Positions 48,701 through 63,700 of a DNA stretch of 64,000 bases are shown here, in pieces; position 1 is the first letter of the stretch; the number at the start of each line of letters is the position of its first letter. The notes beneath the pieces are model-generated. The model did no database searches, had not been told where the DNA came from, and saw only the letters and a list, made by a program, of their open reading frames with translations. Source of the stretch: Apoda limacodes (Eukaryota; Arthropoda; Insecta; Lepidoptera; Limacodidae); contig OX291553.1 in the NCBI GenBank assembly GCA_946406115.1, forward strand, positions 11,227,001 through 11,291,000. The letters run 5' to 3'. Made by a program: the position numbers and the translations under genes.

Positions 48701-51700
48701 GTCGTCTTCCCCTTCTTCTTTTGCCGTCTATAGGGTGCTTGTCTTTTACGATTCTATTCCACTTATCTTGTGTATAACCGTAACATACCTGTGGATTTTC
48801 TATCTCCACTTTATTGCTCTATTTTTGGAAAGTAAATATAACAATCAGTCTCGTTTTGCTCTTATCTCGGAATTTCGAATTTTGTCTTATTTCTTAAGAG
48901 TGTTCGTAAATGGGCCGCCTGTCATACAAACTCCCAATTGTTACGTATTAATGTGCGTGGCTCATACACTTTTGAAAATTGAAGTTATTTAAAAATAATA
49001 TAAATTATTTACTTTTCTAACTGTAATTTTTTGACAGTGGCCCCTTCCTACAAAAATTATATTTCCCCATGACTTGTTTTTTGTGTATGTGATCTACCAT
49101 AGCCAAGTTTTTCCTACACTCAGCTTGCTGCATTAGTTTTCATCCAGTGTAATGCTTCTATTCAGGATGACTTTTAAGTAAACTTTGTAGATGTTGGATA
49201 TTATGTAGCTTATTCATTCCCTACATATTTTTTCTATTGGGCCTTCCTTGTGTATAAGAACCATATAAGATATTTTCAATTGTCCTAGGATGTATCCAGA
49301 TGTCAAGACTTCATTGAAGACTTTGGTCAGAATGGGAACTAGTTTTTTTAAGGTTCCTTTTAGTAGATCGTTTGAGATGTTAACATGGCCTGATGCTTTT
49401 TCCATGTTTTTTACTTAAACTTGCTTAATAATAATTTAAAGATGAGTTGGTTATTAATAGTATTATCAGTCAAAATCCTGGAATCGACTTATTTACCTGT
49501 TCTACCAATGAATTTCAAAAAATTATAATAAATAAATGGCCTTTTAATTACATTTTAAGTATGTATCGTTTGTTGGTTTTTTTTATCGATTTTTTTCATA
49601 CGTATAATTTGAATTTTATTTTTAAATGTGCTTTCTTTTTCGGTTTCTCTTTTTTTTATTATGTATAGTGAGTGTTATGTAGTTATAAGGTTTTGTATAG
49701 ACGAATTGGAATACTGTAAAGTCTATATAAAATAAAATATTACAAATAAATAAATAAATAAATTATGTTTTATTTATAATCAGTGGTATCTTGGTTTGAG
49801 AAATAAATAAATAAGCTGCAAAAATCTGCCAAAAATTCTGCTGCAATTAAGTTTAATGATTACCTACTAAATGAAAATACAAGTAAAATTAGCTATTTAT
49901 TTCCTTATCAATATTCATAATTACGTTATTTGTTTAGGTATTTAATAAGATATTCAAATTATTTAATTAAATAATAATCTAATCTCAGATAATTATCTAG
50001 CTTACTAAAATATTAATAAATTACCGGCATGTTCTAGTTGTTACGTAGGTACGGTATTTACGATTTTAAATGCATTGCATATAATATTTGTATGAATATA
50101 TACATATGAGTATATAAATGAATAGGAATATATATAATCTGGTTGCATACGTAATACCGAAATGTAACTCAAGTTGTATACGTATAAATAAAGATGTAAT
50201 AGAATCGAAAAGTATAAAGTAGCAAACAGTAATTGAAAAACATACTAAAAAATCGGTCAAGTGCGAGTCGTACTGGCACACTGTGGGCATAGTACCACTA
50301 TTTACGTAATTTGCAAACAAAAATAAAAACAATTAGAGTCCGGCTAGTGTCACCCATCCAATGGCTGACCAAGCCCGACGTTTCCAATAACAAAGTTATT
50401 ACGGTTTAATTTAATATGTAGACTATTTTCGCGAGATGGTGCTGATACGGTAATTTAAGATGGTAATGGTTCAAGCCCGTCTCACACTTGGCCGGTTTTT
50501 CTCATGTGTTGTTATTATTGGTATTTCATACTACTATCATCGCATGTTTGAAACTTTAATGTATTTAGATAGAGCGAAAACAACGAAAAATTTGTCTTTG
50601 CATGGGTATAAAATGGGTAACCTCTTAAAATTTTTGGTGTTTGAATTTTTTATTATTGTTTTGTTAGGTAATCCGCCACTATAACACAGTACCAAAGACC
50701 GAGCTTTGTTCCTTTTTTTTACCAATGCCATCTGTTGTCAAGTAGCTTTAGTGTTGCTGCGTCGGTAAAAATAATAGTATTACTACTCTCCGCCAGTAGC
50801 TGTCAGAACGAGCCTATTTTTTTCAGTTTGTCATTGCCTGAAAACAGGGATACAACGACGTTTTCTAAAAGTTAAACCTAACTAGATCGATTAACGCTCC
50901 CGAAATCCCCGCATACCAAAATTCATGACAATCGTTGGAGCCGTTTCAGAGATTCAGATTATATATATATTCAAGAATCGCTGGTTTAACGGTATTAGAT
51001 ATATAATCAATAAAGCAAATATTCTTTAATGTACACCAATAACCTTATAAATAAAACAAATTTTAAACAGGATTTAAACAAAAAAGAGCATAATAGGCGG
51101 CTATTACACAAAGAAGCGATTTCTTCCAAAAAACCTACATTGAATTAAATAGTAGTAGGAAAAGTAACTAAGGCTGTGCACTAAGAAAAAAAATCATTAA
51201 ATAGCAAAATTTAATAAAAAAAATATGTAAATGTAGACTAACACAACTAGTTAATAATAACAATTTAACTATACTACCTGGAGGACTGAGCTTTGCTCGT
51301 TTTTTTTAAATAACGCAATCTATTGTTAAGTAGCTTAAGCGTTGCTAAATAACGCCATCTATATTGTCAAATAGCTTTAATGTTGCTTATTTCTACTCGC
51401 CAATAGATGTCAGGAAGAGTCATATGCTATGTGTGGATTAAAGAAATACGAGTAAGAATAATTAATAATAATAATAATTATTTGAATAACCAAAAAAAAT
51501 AAGAGCAAATTTTTTGGGACCACTGAGCACGGATATGATGACCAAAAGGGCTTCCAAGGACCAGGACATAGATGCCATAGAAATGATCACCGTGGCTTTA
51601 CTTAAAATTTGTTTTTAAAATTCGTCCAAAACCTATAATTAGGGATTATATTATCATCATATTCGTGATTTTCTGATCTGTAATACGATAAGGAAAACAT

Positions 51701-54700
51701 TTTTTTATCTTTTGTATTGTAAGTCCTTTATCTAAAAACTAATTACACTATTTGATAAGGTTCCACATCATAACGGGATACACCAGAAAGAATGAATGTA
51801 CAATATGATGAATTTCTTTTTAAACCGAATAAATTACATACTTTTCTTTGATATCTTGAAATAAGCTTTCACTGTCAACGAGCGAGTCAATATGACTATA
51901 AAATAATATCTTATTTAGTTTACCAATTAAAGAAAAATAATATGCATTACTATCTGTTTTTGCTAAAATTTTTTGGAACATATATTTTAATTTGTAAAAC
52001 ATTAAAAACAGCATAGGTTTTATGTAAAGCACTTACAAATTATCAAACAGTTTATTGTTGTGAATATCGCTTGTATACAACCTATAAGCTCCTTCTAAGT
52101 AGACTTGTAGGTAACACAAAAATAGTCAAAAAGAAGGGCTGACAGCTTATGTAACATTCAAAAAATGTAAAGAATAATTTAAACCTCTTCTATTTTTAGA
52201 AGTTGGCTAATACGGAAGGGTTAAGTTACCAAAACCGGCAGCCTTGAGTTTTCTTGTATACAGTAATGGAAGTAATAAAACTCCTTATATTTTTGTATAT
52301 TGCGGTAACACATTATATTTTAATTTGCAGGAAAGATTCGTCCTAATAAACAACACATCCGACAAGCAAGAGTCTCCTGTGTGGTGGATACCAGTGTCCT
52401 ACACCACGGCTTCTGAAAAAGATTTCGAGTCTACGCGACCAAAGTTATGGCTGAAAGGAGAGAGGTTGATTGAGGTCAAAAATATATCTGTCAGTAAAAA
52501 TGATTGGCTCATTGCTAATATACAACAAACTGGTTAGTTTTGTTTACGTGTTCGCTGATTACTAATATGATACTCGAAAAAGTCCTCAAGGTACCTGGTA
52601 ATTATTTTGGATGAATTTTAAACTACATTTCATGTGAAGCGGCGACCCTGCCTCTACGTTCTGGGTCCCAATTACCTAAAGGACCTTATTGGGCATCATA
52701 TTCAGAATCAGCGACCTAAAAACACCCTAGTGACTATTATGGACGAATTTAAAATAAAGCCGCAAATATGACCAACTTTTTCTACGTCCTGGTCCCCAGG
52801 TATCTTGAAGACCTTTTTGGGCATCATATTCGTGATCAGCGACCCCAAATAGAGCTCAGCACCAATTTCAGCTTATTTTATTCATTATTAATCGAATAAT
52901 GAAACGCGCATTTTCTTAAAAACACGTGTACTTAATCCAACCGGTTTCATCAAATCTATAGTCTCATTGATAGCTCTTAATTGCGATATAAAGTAGGTAG
53001 GTATTTTTTGAACATACTTTATATCTGTCTCTCTTATGAAATCCCACTTAAGCAGCTGTTGCAGAGTCAGAAGAGATAATAAAAACATACTAGCATATTT
53101 TTACACTTTTTTACACTTACGTATACCTAAAATTAGAGTGGATACTGTGTACGTTGTAAAATGGGAACAAGGAAAGAATATTTAGAATAAATGTATTTAA
53201 TATCGTCTTCACGACCCGAAAAACACAAACGCAGTCGCGATCGATTACTTGTATCATGAATACACTCACAGACCTCACTCTTATCTTAAGAAATACTTAT
53301 TCATATAAAAAATGTTAATTCCAGGCTTTTACCGCATCAACTACGACCGGCGAAACTGGCAAATGCTGGTAATAATCTTGAACGATCCGAGGCGTTTCGA
53401 AGAGATACATCCCATCAACCGTGCACAGATAATAGATGACGCCATGAACCTCGCGTTCTCTGGTCGTCTGGACTACAGGATAGCGCTGGACATAACCAAC
53501 TATCTTAAACACGAGAGGAGCTATGTCCCGTGGAAGGCTGGTTTGGTTGCTCTGGGATATATTGACACAATGCTTTCGAAAGGAGCGTACTATTTGGAGT
53601 ATAAGGTAAGTGAATTTGTCGATACCAAGATATTGCAGTTACCTATAACAAATAAAAAAAATATATATAAACAATTATTTCATAAAAAAAAACAGAATTC
53701 AATTCACTTATACGTTAAGAAATACAATTAATACACTTATAAGTAGGTATAAAATTACATAATTATTCTTTGTAAGTAACATAAAATTCCTTAGCATTAT
53801 TTATTATAATAGTTCGTTCTGAGTCTTGGAATATTTCTGTACCGTGTAGGTAGGTTGAGAGAATGGATGGATAAAATTGTGCTATTCATTTGCGGCTATT
53901 CATTTTCTTAAGCAACTCTTTAAGAGCGTTACCTACCCCTGCTAACTAGCGCTGCTAATGAATATTTTTATTTTCCTTTTTGTGCAAAGTGAATTTCAGA
54001 TATAATAATATGTTGTCAGTTATAAGCTTTTTTAAGAATGTATTGTTATGTTTTTAGGATAAAACTGCGAGTTGTAGATAGCATATCTGTTAAAAACGGC
54101 CACTTTTAGCAGAAGTGGTAGGGAGGGAAACTCAATATGTTGATATTCACATAAGTATGTATTATTTTTACTGTGAATAGTAAAAATAATACATATAACA
54201 TATACAATTACTAAACATTTTCCATGAGGTCGCTAAGCTTCGCTAAACATTTCTATCGTAAGTAGATTGACTACACTATAAGTATTTTATACTATATACT
54301 TTGCTATCAATGTGCAGCTCAGGGTTTCGGAAATCCGGTAAATTGAGTTGTTGATATTTAAATAATAGGTAAATGTGATCCTACTGAAACAAGAAAATAA
54401 TAATTTTTTATCACAAAATAAAACTAGATGGCGTTAGTCTACACTTTTAAACATTGCTCAGATATATTTACCTGATTGTACTTTAATGATATGATAATAG
54501 TTTGTGTGTCACAAAATATACTCAGTTTCAGCCAATTGCCAATTATTTTTTAGGTTAAAAAATAACTAGAATTTAGCGTTAGGTTCTTAGGTTTGTATAT
54601 TACACATAATGTATCACACCACACATAATAAGTATATCCTACTAGTACCTACATACCTATTTATTGGGCGTAATTTTTGTACTTACATTTGGTTAAATGA

Positions 54701-57700
54701 CTGGAAAATAAATATTATAAATATTTTTCTTTTTGATGGTTTTAGTTTTTCGGTTAGTATTATTATAAAAAAATACAAAGCTTATTGGGACCAGTCTCAA
54801 GCCATTCGGTCTCTGGAATTTAAAAGAAAAATGTAAGGAAGTCTGATTTTCCTCTCGAAACCCGTAAATTTACTTTCATACTTTTTTCTCTCGAATTATA
54901 GAGTTCGAATAACTTGAGACTGTACACAATAAGGTCCCTGTTCCACCCCGTAGAATTAGTTTTGTTACTAAAATTGATATAGGTAGGTACTACAGAGGGA
55001 ACGACCTCTCACTTCGGAAATGTGGAAGTACAACACCAGCCAACGTTCTAGCCGAGTAACTTCTCCACGACAAGTATTGAGGCAAAGGCGTCAAATTTTA
55101 ATTTAAAACAAAAGGTTTAAGTAACGGTCCTTTTTTCCATGTTGACATAAAGTCGTTTGTTTGATAGAGACCGGGTGTAATATCTACGTGTTGTCCGATT
55201 CCTGCATCTATCAGGAAGCGCCCTCATAAAAGCTTAGAATGATGCATATTTCGAATTATATGTGCAGCCGGTAGGCAATTAGTAGAAAAGTATTCTACAG
55301 AAAGATTTTGTTTCGTATATTTTATATTAGTAATTTACCATTGTTTTGCAATTTTACGAAGCAAAACACAGATGTCACTAGTATACTCGGAAATAAGGCA
55401 AGAAGCGAGTTACTATTGGATTGCAATTTTACAAAGAAAAAATATAGATGTCACTAGTAGTCTTGGAAATAAGGCAAAAAACATTTACATAAAGATAAAG
55501 TTAAGCAACAATTATTGTTTACATTATTAATTTGATTTGTATCACACTAGCTGCTCCTCGCAGTTTTACCTGCGTGATATATAAAAGCCTATAGCAATCC
55601 ATAAAGCAAGTGCCTACGCGTAGCTTATTGACTTGTTGCTGGATCAATGTTTTAAACATAATACTAGTATGATTTCTGCTTTCACTAATATAGTTATGAA
55701 ATTTACTAAATATTATTCAAAATTTGTCCTAGGCTACGTTCTGAAAACTTATGCTCTCGACGTAAATGTTACCTACCTACTATTTTGGTCCCTTACGCTA
55801 CAATCATCAACTATTTACTATTTATAAACTACTATTCACTTCTAATATTTCTTAAAGGTCTAAATGTCATAAACATGAAAGTAGGGGGTTTACCTGTATC
55901 GTGGCAATGATTCTGATTATGAGTGAATCATGATTACGATACCGGACTTTGATAAAATGTTCAAAGTATGACATCACGTGCACGTTATATCTGAAATAGC
56001 TATGGCCTATCTACATATATACCTTTCTTTCTGGAATCTATGTTAGGTATTTACATATATGACCTACGTTCTAGATATACAAATTGTAAAATGGTTGAGA
56101 ATACTATATGTAAATCATCATGAAAGTACCTATGTAGATGATATCTATACTAATATTATTAAGTTTTTTTTTTTGATTGACTATGCAGTTGGCTGATGCA
56201 GCCAATACTGCTCCACCTGGCTTTTGGGGCGAGACTCTGAAGAAGTCACAGCCCATATAACGCCCAAGGCTCAAGGGCTCCCGGCGGGGGAGTATTATTA
56301 AGGAAATGGCATACCCAAACGAGTAAAGTCTGTAACAAAATTTGATTAATTTTGTTACAGTCCTGAGTACACATTTTGACGTGAAAAAAATATAAGTTAC
56401 AGTTTAAATCTTAATTAAGTGGATTTGCTAATATTATAATAATTTGACTATTAAAACATTTAGAAAAACAAATTCTGACCTCTATTTTTGGGCTTTAATT
56501 AAAATTGTTTGAACAACTAAGAGTGATATTCTCTATATTCCTATTTCATAAAATATTTATTAATATGACCAAGGGAATTTGCAAATACCATAGTTCAAAA
56601 TAAATATTTAAATTTTATGTCAACAAAAACCCGAGATAATCATCCCCTTCCATCACATTGTCACGGCTTTAAGAGATGGAGTAGGACTAATTTTATCCCA
56701 AAAAATTTCAATGTTCCCACATGAATAACTATAACCGTATTCCAAGTAGACAAACAATAGCTACAGCTATAGCTAGCTATATCTAAACCTTCTCACAATA
56801 ATCAAAAAATTGTCGAAGGAATTCCTAATTTAGCGCGGTTCGAACCGCAGGCAGAAACTTGTGTTTAGTAAGAATTTGCACGCAGTATGGCCTAGTATGG
56901 CTATGCCATGCGTGTACCAATGAAACCAAAAATTATGTTTTTGTTTGGGTTTCATTCCATTTTCATGTACAAATTCAAGAAAAACTTAAGAGCTTTCCTA
57001 GTAAGCAAGGCTTATTACATGGTAACGAATTTTTGAATGATAAATTTTAAATGACTATATATAATTTAATACTAAAAATATTTATAACCTAAATAACTCA
57101 CAGATTTAATGAAGGTACCATTACGGCTCAAGTTAAAGTTGATTACTAGTTAGTACCTATATTATACATAAATCTGTGAATGTTTATTATTTATATTTAT
57201 TTTCAATTACTGCTTGTTTACATCGATTTTAAATGCTTATTATTTAGGTTTTAATTTTACTATCTCTGCTTTGTTTATCTACAAATAACATTTGCATGCC
57301 TAAAAGAGGTAGCGTATAGTAAGGAAACATGTTTATAGTTAACATCATTTTGTACCTATACTTCAGCAAATAAACTGATTGACATTGGACTAGAACACTC
57401 ACACGTATCGTTGGTAATATAATAGTATCACTTTTTGTTGCAAAGTTATTTTTGTTAGAATAATAACCAAATCGGAAAATATCTTAAATTAAACTTAGTT
57501 TTTGCTCTAAATTTTTATGAAACGTTCGGGCGACAAGAACGGACATCAGATTTCACCCCCACTTCTCTGCCTCATTCCTTAAGTTCCAAAAAAATACGTC
57601 AGAGGGGCTGAAATTATCAAAAGTATTGTCACTTGTTTAATTTTTTTTAGTCAGATGGCTCAGTAGCCCACCCTAACAATCATAAAACAAAACTCTAATT

Positions 57701-60700
57701 TGTCAAAAAAGGTCGACACACTTACTAGACAGGTTCGTAAAATACGTCTTACTTCTAATAGGTTTATCTTGGAAACTTTCAAATAACTCTATTATTAGTT
57801 TTATAATTACGCAGAATATTCGAAATATAAAATATTTACATTAATTTTTGTTACTGGTACTTAAAACTACGATAATTCAGTAGTGATTTTTCGTTTATAT
57901 CTAGGCAAGCTAGTGTTAAAAATATCAATATTATTAAATTTTCTGTTATAAGTAGTGAAGCGCGCTCTGCGGAAAACAAAACAGTTACATGTGTAGTTTT
58001 TTCTTAGTTTAGGCTGCTCAAAAATACACTTGGGACGTAAGGAGCGACTTGCGATACAACAATTCGCTACGAAAGGAATTCGGGATAATAACGTTGAGGA
58101 GTTTATTCCTTGAGATTTTTGTAACGAAATAACGAATTCAATAATTCATGGCGATTTTCTAGTAATAAAAGGCCATAACGAGTAAAAAACTTTCGTAAGT
58201 GGTATCAGTTTAAAAATGACAAAAAAATTTGAAGTTTCTTTTGAACTCTTTCGATTCTGTCAATATGAAAGCGATAATTAGGACTCCAAACAACACTTGC
58301 AAAATCTAATATTGATCTAACGAACGAGAAGGATAAAATAATCAACCAAGTTCAGTATTTTTTTTATGACAAATAAAGCATTTCAATAAAAAGATTAGAA
58401 ATGGAAATAAAACGAATTGTAGATAGGTATTGTTGCTTATAAATTCCAAAGAAAGGTATTATCTACCGGCCTCGGTTGTTATGTATAGTTGATAAAAATA
58501 TTTTTTTTTTACTCAAGGCCGCAAAAATCATACTTTCACAAGAATAAAGCTTACTCAAATCTTTTATTATGTGAATATGAATATAGGGGAAGAAAAATTC
58601 CCAAGAAGCTAAATTTTTACAAGTACGTTGCAGTATCACAATTGTATTCATTATAATGAAATAGTAAAAAGTTCCCATCGATCTCATGTGTGCAAATCAT
58701 GTGTGTTTAGGTCCAAAGTTCGCAAAAATGGGTTTTTTGTATTTTGTATCGAAACGGTTAATTTTATGATAAAGATTTTATAATATGCCCATAATATGCA
58801 TACGTTTCGACGCCACCTATGAGGTAGTGTACTTGACACGTTTTTTTTAACGTGGTTTCCCGAGTACGCCTATATATCAGTTGTTTTGTCGTTGTCATGG
58901 AACGATCTTCTTCTAAAAGTTTCATTTAGTTATCTATTCATTGCAAATTCTCAAACCGTAGGCTTGTTTGCCACCTTAGTGGTATAAAAAAAAAAAACTG
59001 AAAGAATGAACACAAAATGGTATGGTTTATACAGAAATTGCTTCTGGTAATATGCTCTATCGATATCCGTTAAAAAAGTGGTCCATCATAAGTGGCAACA
59101 CTCCCTTTTGGAAAAAAATTTGAGACTCTCCAGCGGTTCGGGGAGGGGTCACAGACAAAAGTACTTCATTCAAACGTTGCTGCCGACAATGTACTCGTAA
59201 CGTATCGTTTCTCATCATCAAAATTTTTGGTTATGGGGACACAAAAAAATTTCATACAAAATTTTGAAAAATGTTCTAAGCTCTAACCGTAAACAAAAAA
59301 AGTCAGGGTCGGCAATGCGCGAGATATACTCCTGGTGTTGCAAGCGTCCATAGGCTTCGGTGACCGCTCACCATCAGGCTGACTGCAAGCTTGTTTGTCA
59401 CCTTAGTGGTATAAAATAAAAGTCCGGGTTTTTTCTTATAAATATTTAGTTTTTTGTTAAAGGCTGTTTGGAGGGCTACCATTTTTATTTGAAACTTTTT
59501 TTTTGGTTTTTATGTTTTATAGCGCTACGTTCTTCGTCTCCTGGATGGTGCTGGTGCAAGACCTGGGCTGGGAGGTGACTCCGAACGAAAGCGTTGTGCA
59601 AGCCCAACAACGTGTAGACTTGCTGTCCACAGCCTGTCACCTGGAGCACTCAGGCTGCCTGGAGCATGCGGTCAGAATGTACACCAACTGGATGCTTACT
59701 CCTAACCCTGATGCCTTTAATGAGTAAGTTGTTGATTATAGACAATAGTACTATGTGACATGTATGTACTAAGAGCGCCTTGTTGAAATTAACCCCAAGG
59801 AATACAATAAAGGTATTAAACATAATATGATATTGATGATTCTTCAAGAGAAACAGACCAGCAGCACACGAAAGCTCCTAGTGCCACAAGGGTAAAGGTT
59901 ACAGTGACCACACATCAGTTGAACGGGGCGTAAGCTTGTTTTCCACTTTGGTGGTGTATGAAAAAAATTAATAAGTATTATGTGAAGAAAGATGGTACGA
60001 TACTTTATTTGGTTATTCTTATTAAAAACAACAGTGCGCTATTATTGACCATGTAATAATGACACTCACGATATACCATCAAATCTTGATAAATTAAAGA
60101 AAAACCTATATGTTCGGATGTGGCGTCATACACTTTTTTATACGATACGGGTAGTAGTTTTTTTTTGTTTTATATGTTTTCTACTATATGTTACTTTTTT
60201 TTTATTCATTTATTCTTGTGTTTCCGTGTAATTTGGTATAGTTAGTTAGAATATATAGTTAAGATAATTAAAGGTATGATAATTAATGTTACTTGATTAT
60301 ATTTGATTATGTTAATGACGCTTTGGGGTTTGCTGTCAGTCTTTAATAATGTTTTTAAATAAATAAATTTAAAAAATAAAAACTAGTTTTGAGTTTCGGG
60401 GACATTACAGTTTGAGACTTATTGTCACGGAAAATGTTTTATGATGGTAACAAAGACCGAGCAATGTAGTAAAAAGATTTTCTGATAGAGATAGTTAGAA
60501 GAACGAATGGCAATATAAACGTCGTAATTAACAATCCCTATGATTTGTTATATATATAGATATTTGAAAGGCCAGAGAAAAACATAAACGTCACAAATAG
60601 TCGTAATGAGGCAATATAGTAGTCGTGAGAAGGACGAATGGCAATAGAAATTTCGTAATGAAGCAATATGATTTTTGGATAAAGATGAATGGTAAGATAA

Positions 60701-63700
60701 ATGTTGTATTGAAGCAATTTGATTTTCTTGAAAGGACGGGGAATGACATAATCGTCGTAATGAAGTTAGAAGGACGAAAGATAATATTAACGTTGTAATG
60801 AAGCAATATGGTATTTTACCGATAGAAATAGTTAAAGGACTGAAAACAACATAAACGTCTTATGAAGAAAGGTGATTTTACTTCATTTATTGGAACTATT
60901 TATCCCAACTAACTACATGCGTTTCACAGTTAAAAACTGTACATTAATGGTCTTAGGTACCCAAGCTACGATTTCTTTATTTATATACGCAAGCGAAGCC
61001 ACTGAAAAATCCTAGTCACAAATGACTACCGAACAGCTGTTTTATTAGCCCAATTTTCATTACAATTGCTTATTTATTTCTTTTACACACATGCTGAGAA
61101 ATGAACCTAGGTTGTATTTGATTCGACTACATAAATATAAATAGCAGCTGATAGTGAAATAATTTTAGAATAGTTGGTATCTAATATTTACAAATTATTA
61201 GTAAGTACTTAGATTGTTAATCTTTTTCACTCACAATAAATTATTTCTTTTACCTATAGGTAATACTAAACCGATAATATCTGGAAAAGTACTGAGTCGA
61301 TATGTTATTATCAACGCCGATAAAGCTTAAAATTATCGCAATAGCCGGTTTGAGGATAAAATTTTATAGGCAGTAAAAGATAAATAAATTGCAAAATTTT
61401 TGAAGGCTAGTCCATGTTAGTAAAACAATGACTTTCTTTAAGTATTTACTTTTTGAGTGACAAAGTTTCCAACTGAATCTTTTACAAATGTATGACCTTT
61501 AAAACTTACGTCTTTTTTATTTATTTATTTATTTATTTAATTGTAAACTAACAGTTAACCCAAGGCGTTTACAATTAAGTTAAAGTTACAATTAATTAGT
61601 TTATATACACTTACAGACAACTAAGACTAAGCTAAAACATAAAAACTTAAAAAATAAAGAAAACTAGGCCAAACATAAGAACAAACAAAAGAAAACTGCT
61701 ATACCTACGTACTATACACCATCATAATACCTATTAAATAATAATAATAAAAAAAATTATTGCACTTATTTTGCACATAGGCGAACTTAATGCCTTCAGG
61801 CATTTTCTACCAATTAACCATTGGTAATATAGATATAAATAAGGGGTTGTGCAGTGTTTTGTAGTAATAGATCGTAGTCGCTTCAAAAATGACAATAGAT
61901 TTTGTGATAAAAGATAGTATATAAGAATAATATCATAAAGTATAATATGTAAATAAAAAGATGGATAAATTATATAATTTTATACATAAACATACATATA
62001 TGTATATATAATGCATATATATTTAGGCACAGTTCACTAAAAAGCGCTAATACCTGACCTATGTATTTTGGAGGTCGATATAGTACCGATGCAGTAAATC
62101 TTTAAAGCTCTCTAGTGACAGCATTACGAATATTAACTGGTCAATTATTCCACAAACGAATTGTTGTGACCATGAACAAATCCGAATAAAATGTCGTACT
62201 ATACGCAGGGGTGCAGAGGAGATTGGAACGGCAAAACCGTATCTGTCGCTCTTGGGAACCCAAGAACTCAAATTGTTCTATTAAATAAGGATGGGATAAA
62301 GGATTATTAAGAATGCCATAAATACATGTCAGAAGATGAGTATAAGAGTATTAAAACGGATATTGAGCCAATTTAACTGCGTATGATATTGGAAGACATG
62401 ATCATACTTACTTAATAATATGTCATCAGATAATAAATAATATACAGCAAAAAAATATTAATTATTTTTACGAATAGTCTACGTATTCGCGAGGTGGGGA
62501 TGTGCCGCAGATATGATTGTGCGAACAGGACAACATAGGGGAACATAGGATATTAAGGAGCGTTAGAGTGCGGCGTCTTATGTTCGTATACTAAAATTCT
62601 ATAGGATACTCTACGTACCGGACTCGGTTCCAATCCAGGGAATAGATAGTAGAAGATCTAGTTCTCCCACAATACCAACTGGCATTTAAGGTAATATATA
62701 ATATATAATAATAGGTCTCTGCTAACAGCTATCATCAAGCAGTATTGCCAATGTGAAAGTTACTGGCATGTGTGTTCCCGGCTTGAAAAATTCGGAAAAG
62801 TTTTTAAGGAAACCTAAGCAAATTAATTATACTAGCTTTCCCATGAAATAAACTCTCTCGCAGTCTAGTTGGTAGTGTGGTTGGCTGCTGTGCTGAGGGT
62901 GTGGGTTCGATTCCTGCACTGCACAAACATTCATGTAATAAACATTTGTGTTTGTCTTGAGTTCGGGTGTATTTATGTATGATATGTGTGTATTTACAAA
63001 AAAAGTAATATTTTTAAAGAAGTTGAAAGTTATAATTTTATATAAGGCTAACTAAAATTAGGGCTGAAATCATTTATGTTTTTAGTTATTTTATATTTAC
63101 CAACACATCCAGGACATTACCGATTTCGAATTCATCATCAGACTTGCCAGAACTGGTTTGATTGTCATGTTAAGTAATCAATAACCTATTTAATTTTTGT
63201 TTGTATAACTTATAAGATCCTTGGCCTAGAATATTAACAAAAAAAAGAATTAAATCATATTGAAACAAAAAAAAATTATTGGTTGAGATAGGTGTAACCA
63301 ACAACTTTAACCTCTTTCAAAAGCTATACCCGGTGACTGTCGACAAAGCCGTGGCAATCATTGCTTTCGTAACTCCTCCCGACTAGCTACTCAGACGCAC
63401 GGGATATTTTAACTAATTACTTTAAAAATATCAATTGATTTATTTCAGTCTGAGTGTATGAAACCCAACCTTACGCTCGCCGGGTTAAATATTTTGCTGA
63501 TAAAATGCATTGTTGCCCAAATGTACTATATAGATATTTTTAATCATTAGGATCCATGCAGATATCCGCAGTACAGTGTACTGTGTCGGAGTGCACACGG
63601 GGGGTGCTCGTGAATGGCGCTTCGCTTGGGAGAGATTCCGCGCAACCAGCGCCCCCTCCGAGCGGGAGTTACTGCTGTCCGTGCTCGGCTGCACCAGAGA

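Larger units (their letters stand above)
53606..58957 (+). other. Most of intron 8, no gene recognised
   Basis: AT-rich. It contains the hairpin at 54156-54195, a tandem duplication at 55350-55480 and a GC-richer unassigned patch at 56180-56300. A worn retroelement tail (gcgcggttcgaaccgcaggc) lies near 56832. Confidence 0.5.

Noticed and set aside
62869..62930. Possible tRNA gene
   Set aside because: Box A- and box B-like motifs exist, but I cannot form a full cloverleaf and the same body follows at 30578-30830, so it is a SINE.
63560..63561. AG as acceptor for exon 10
   Set aside because: It leaves two bases before ATC CGC and cannot join the phase-2 exon 9 end in frame. The AG at 63549-63550 does.
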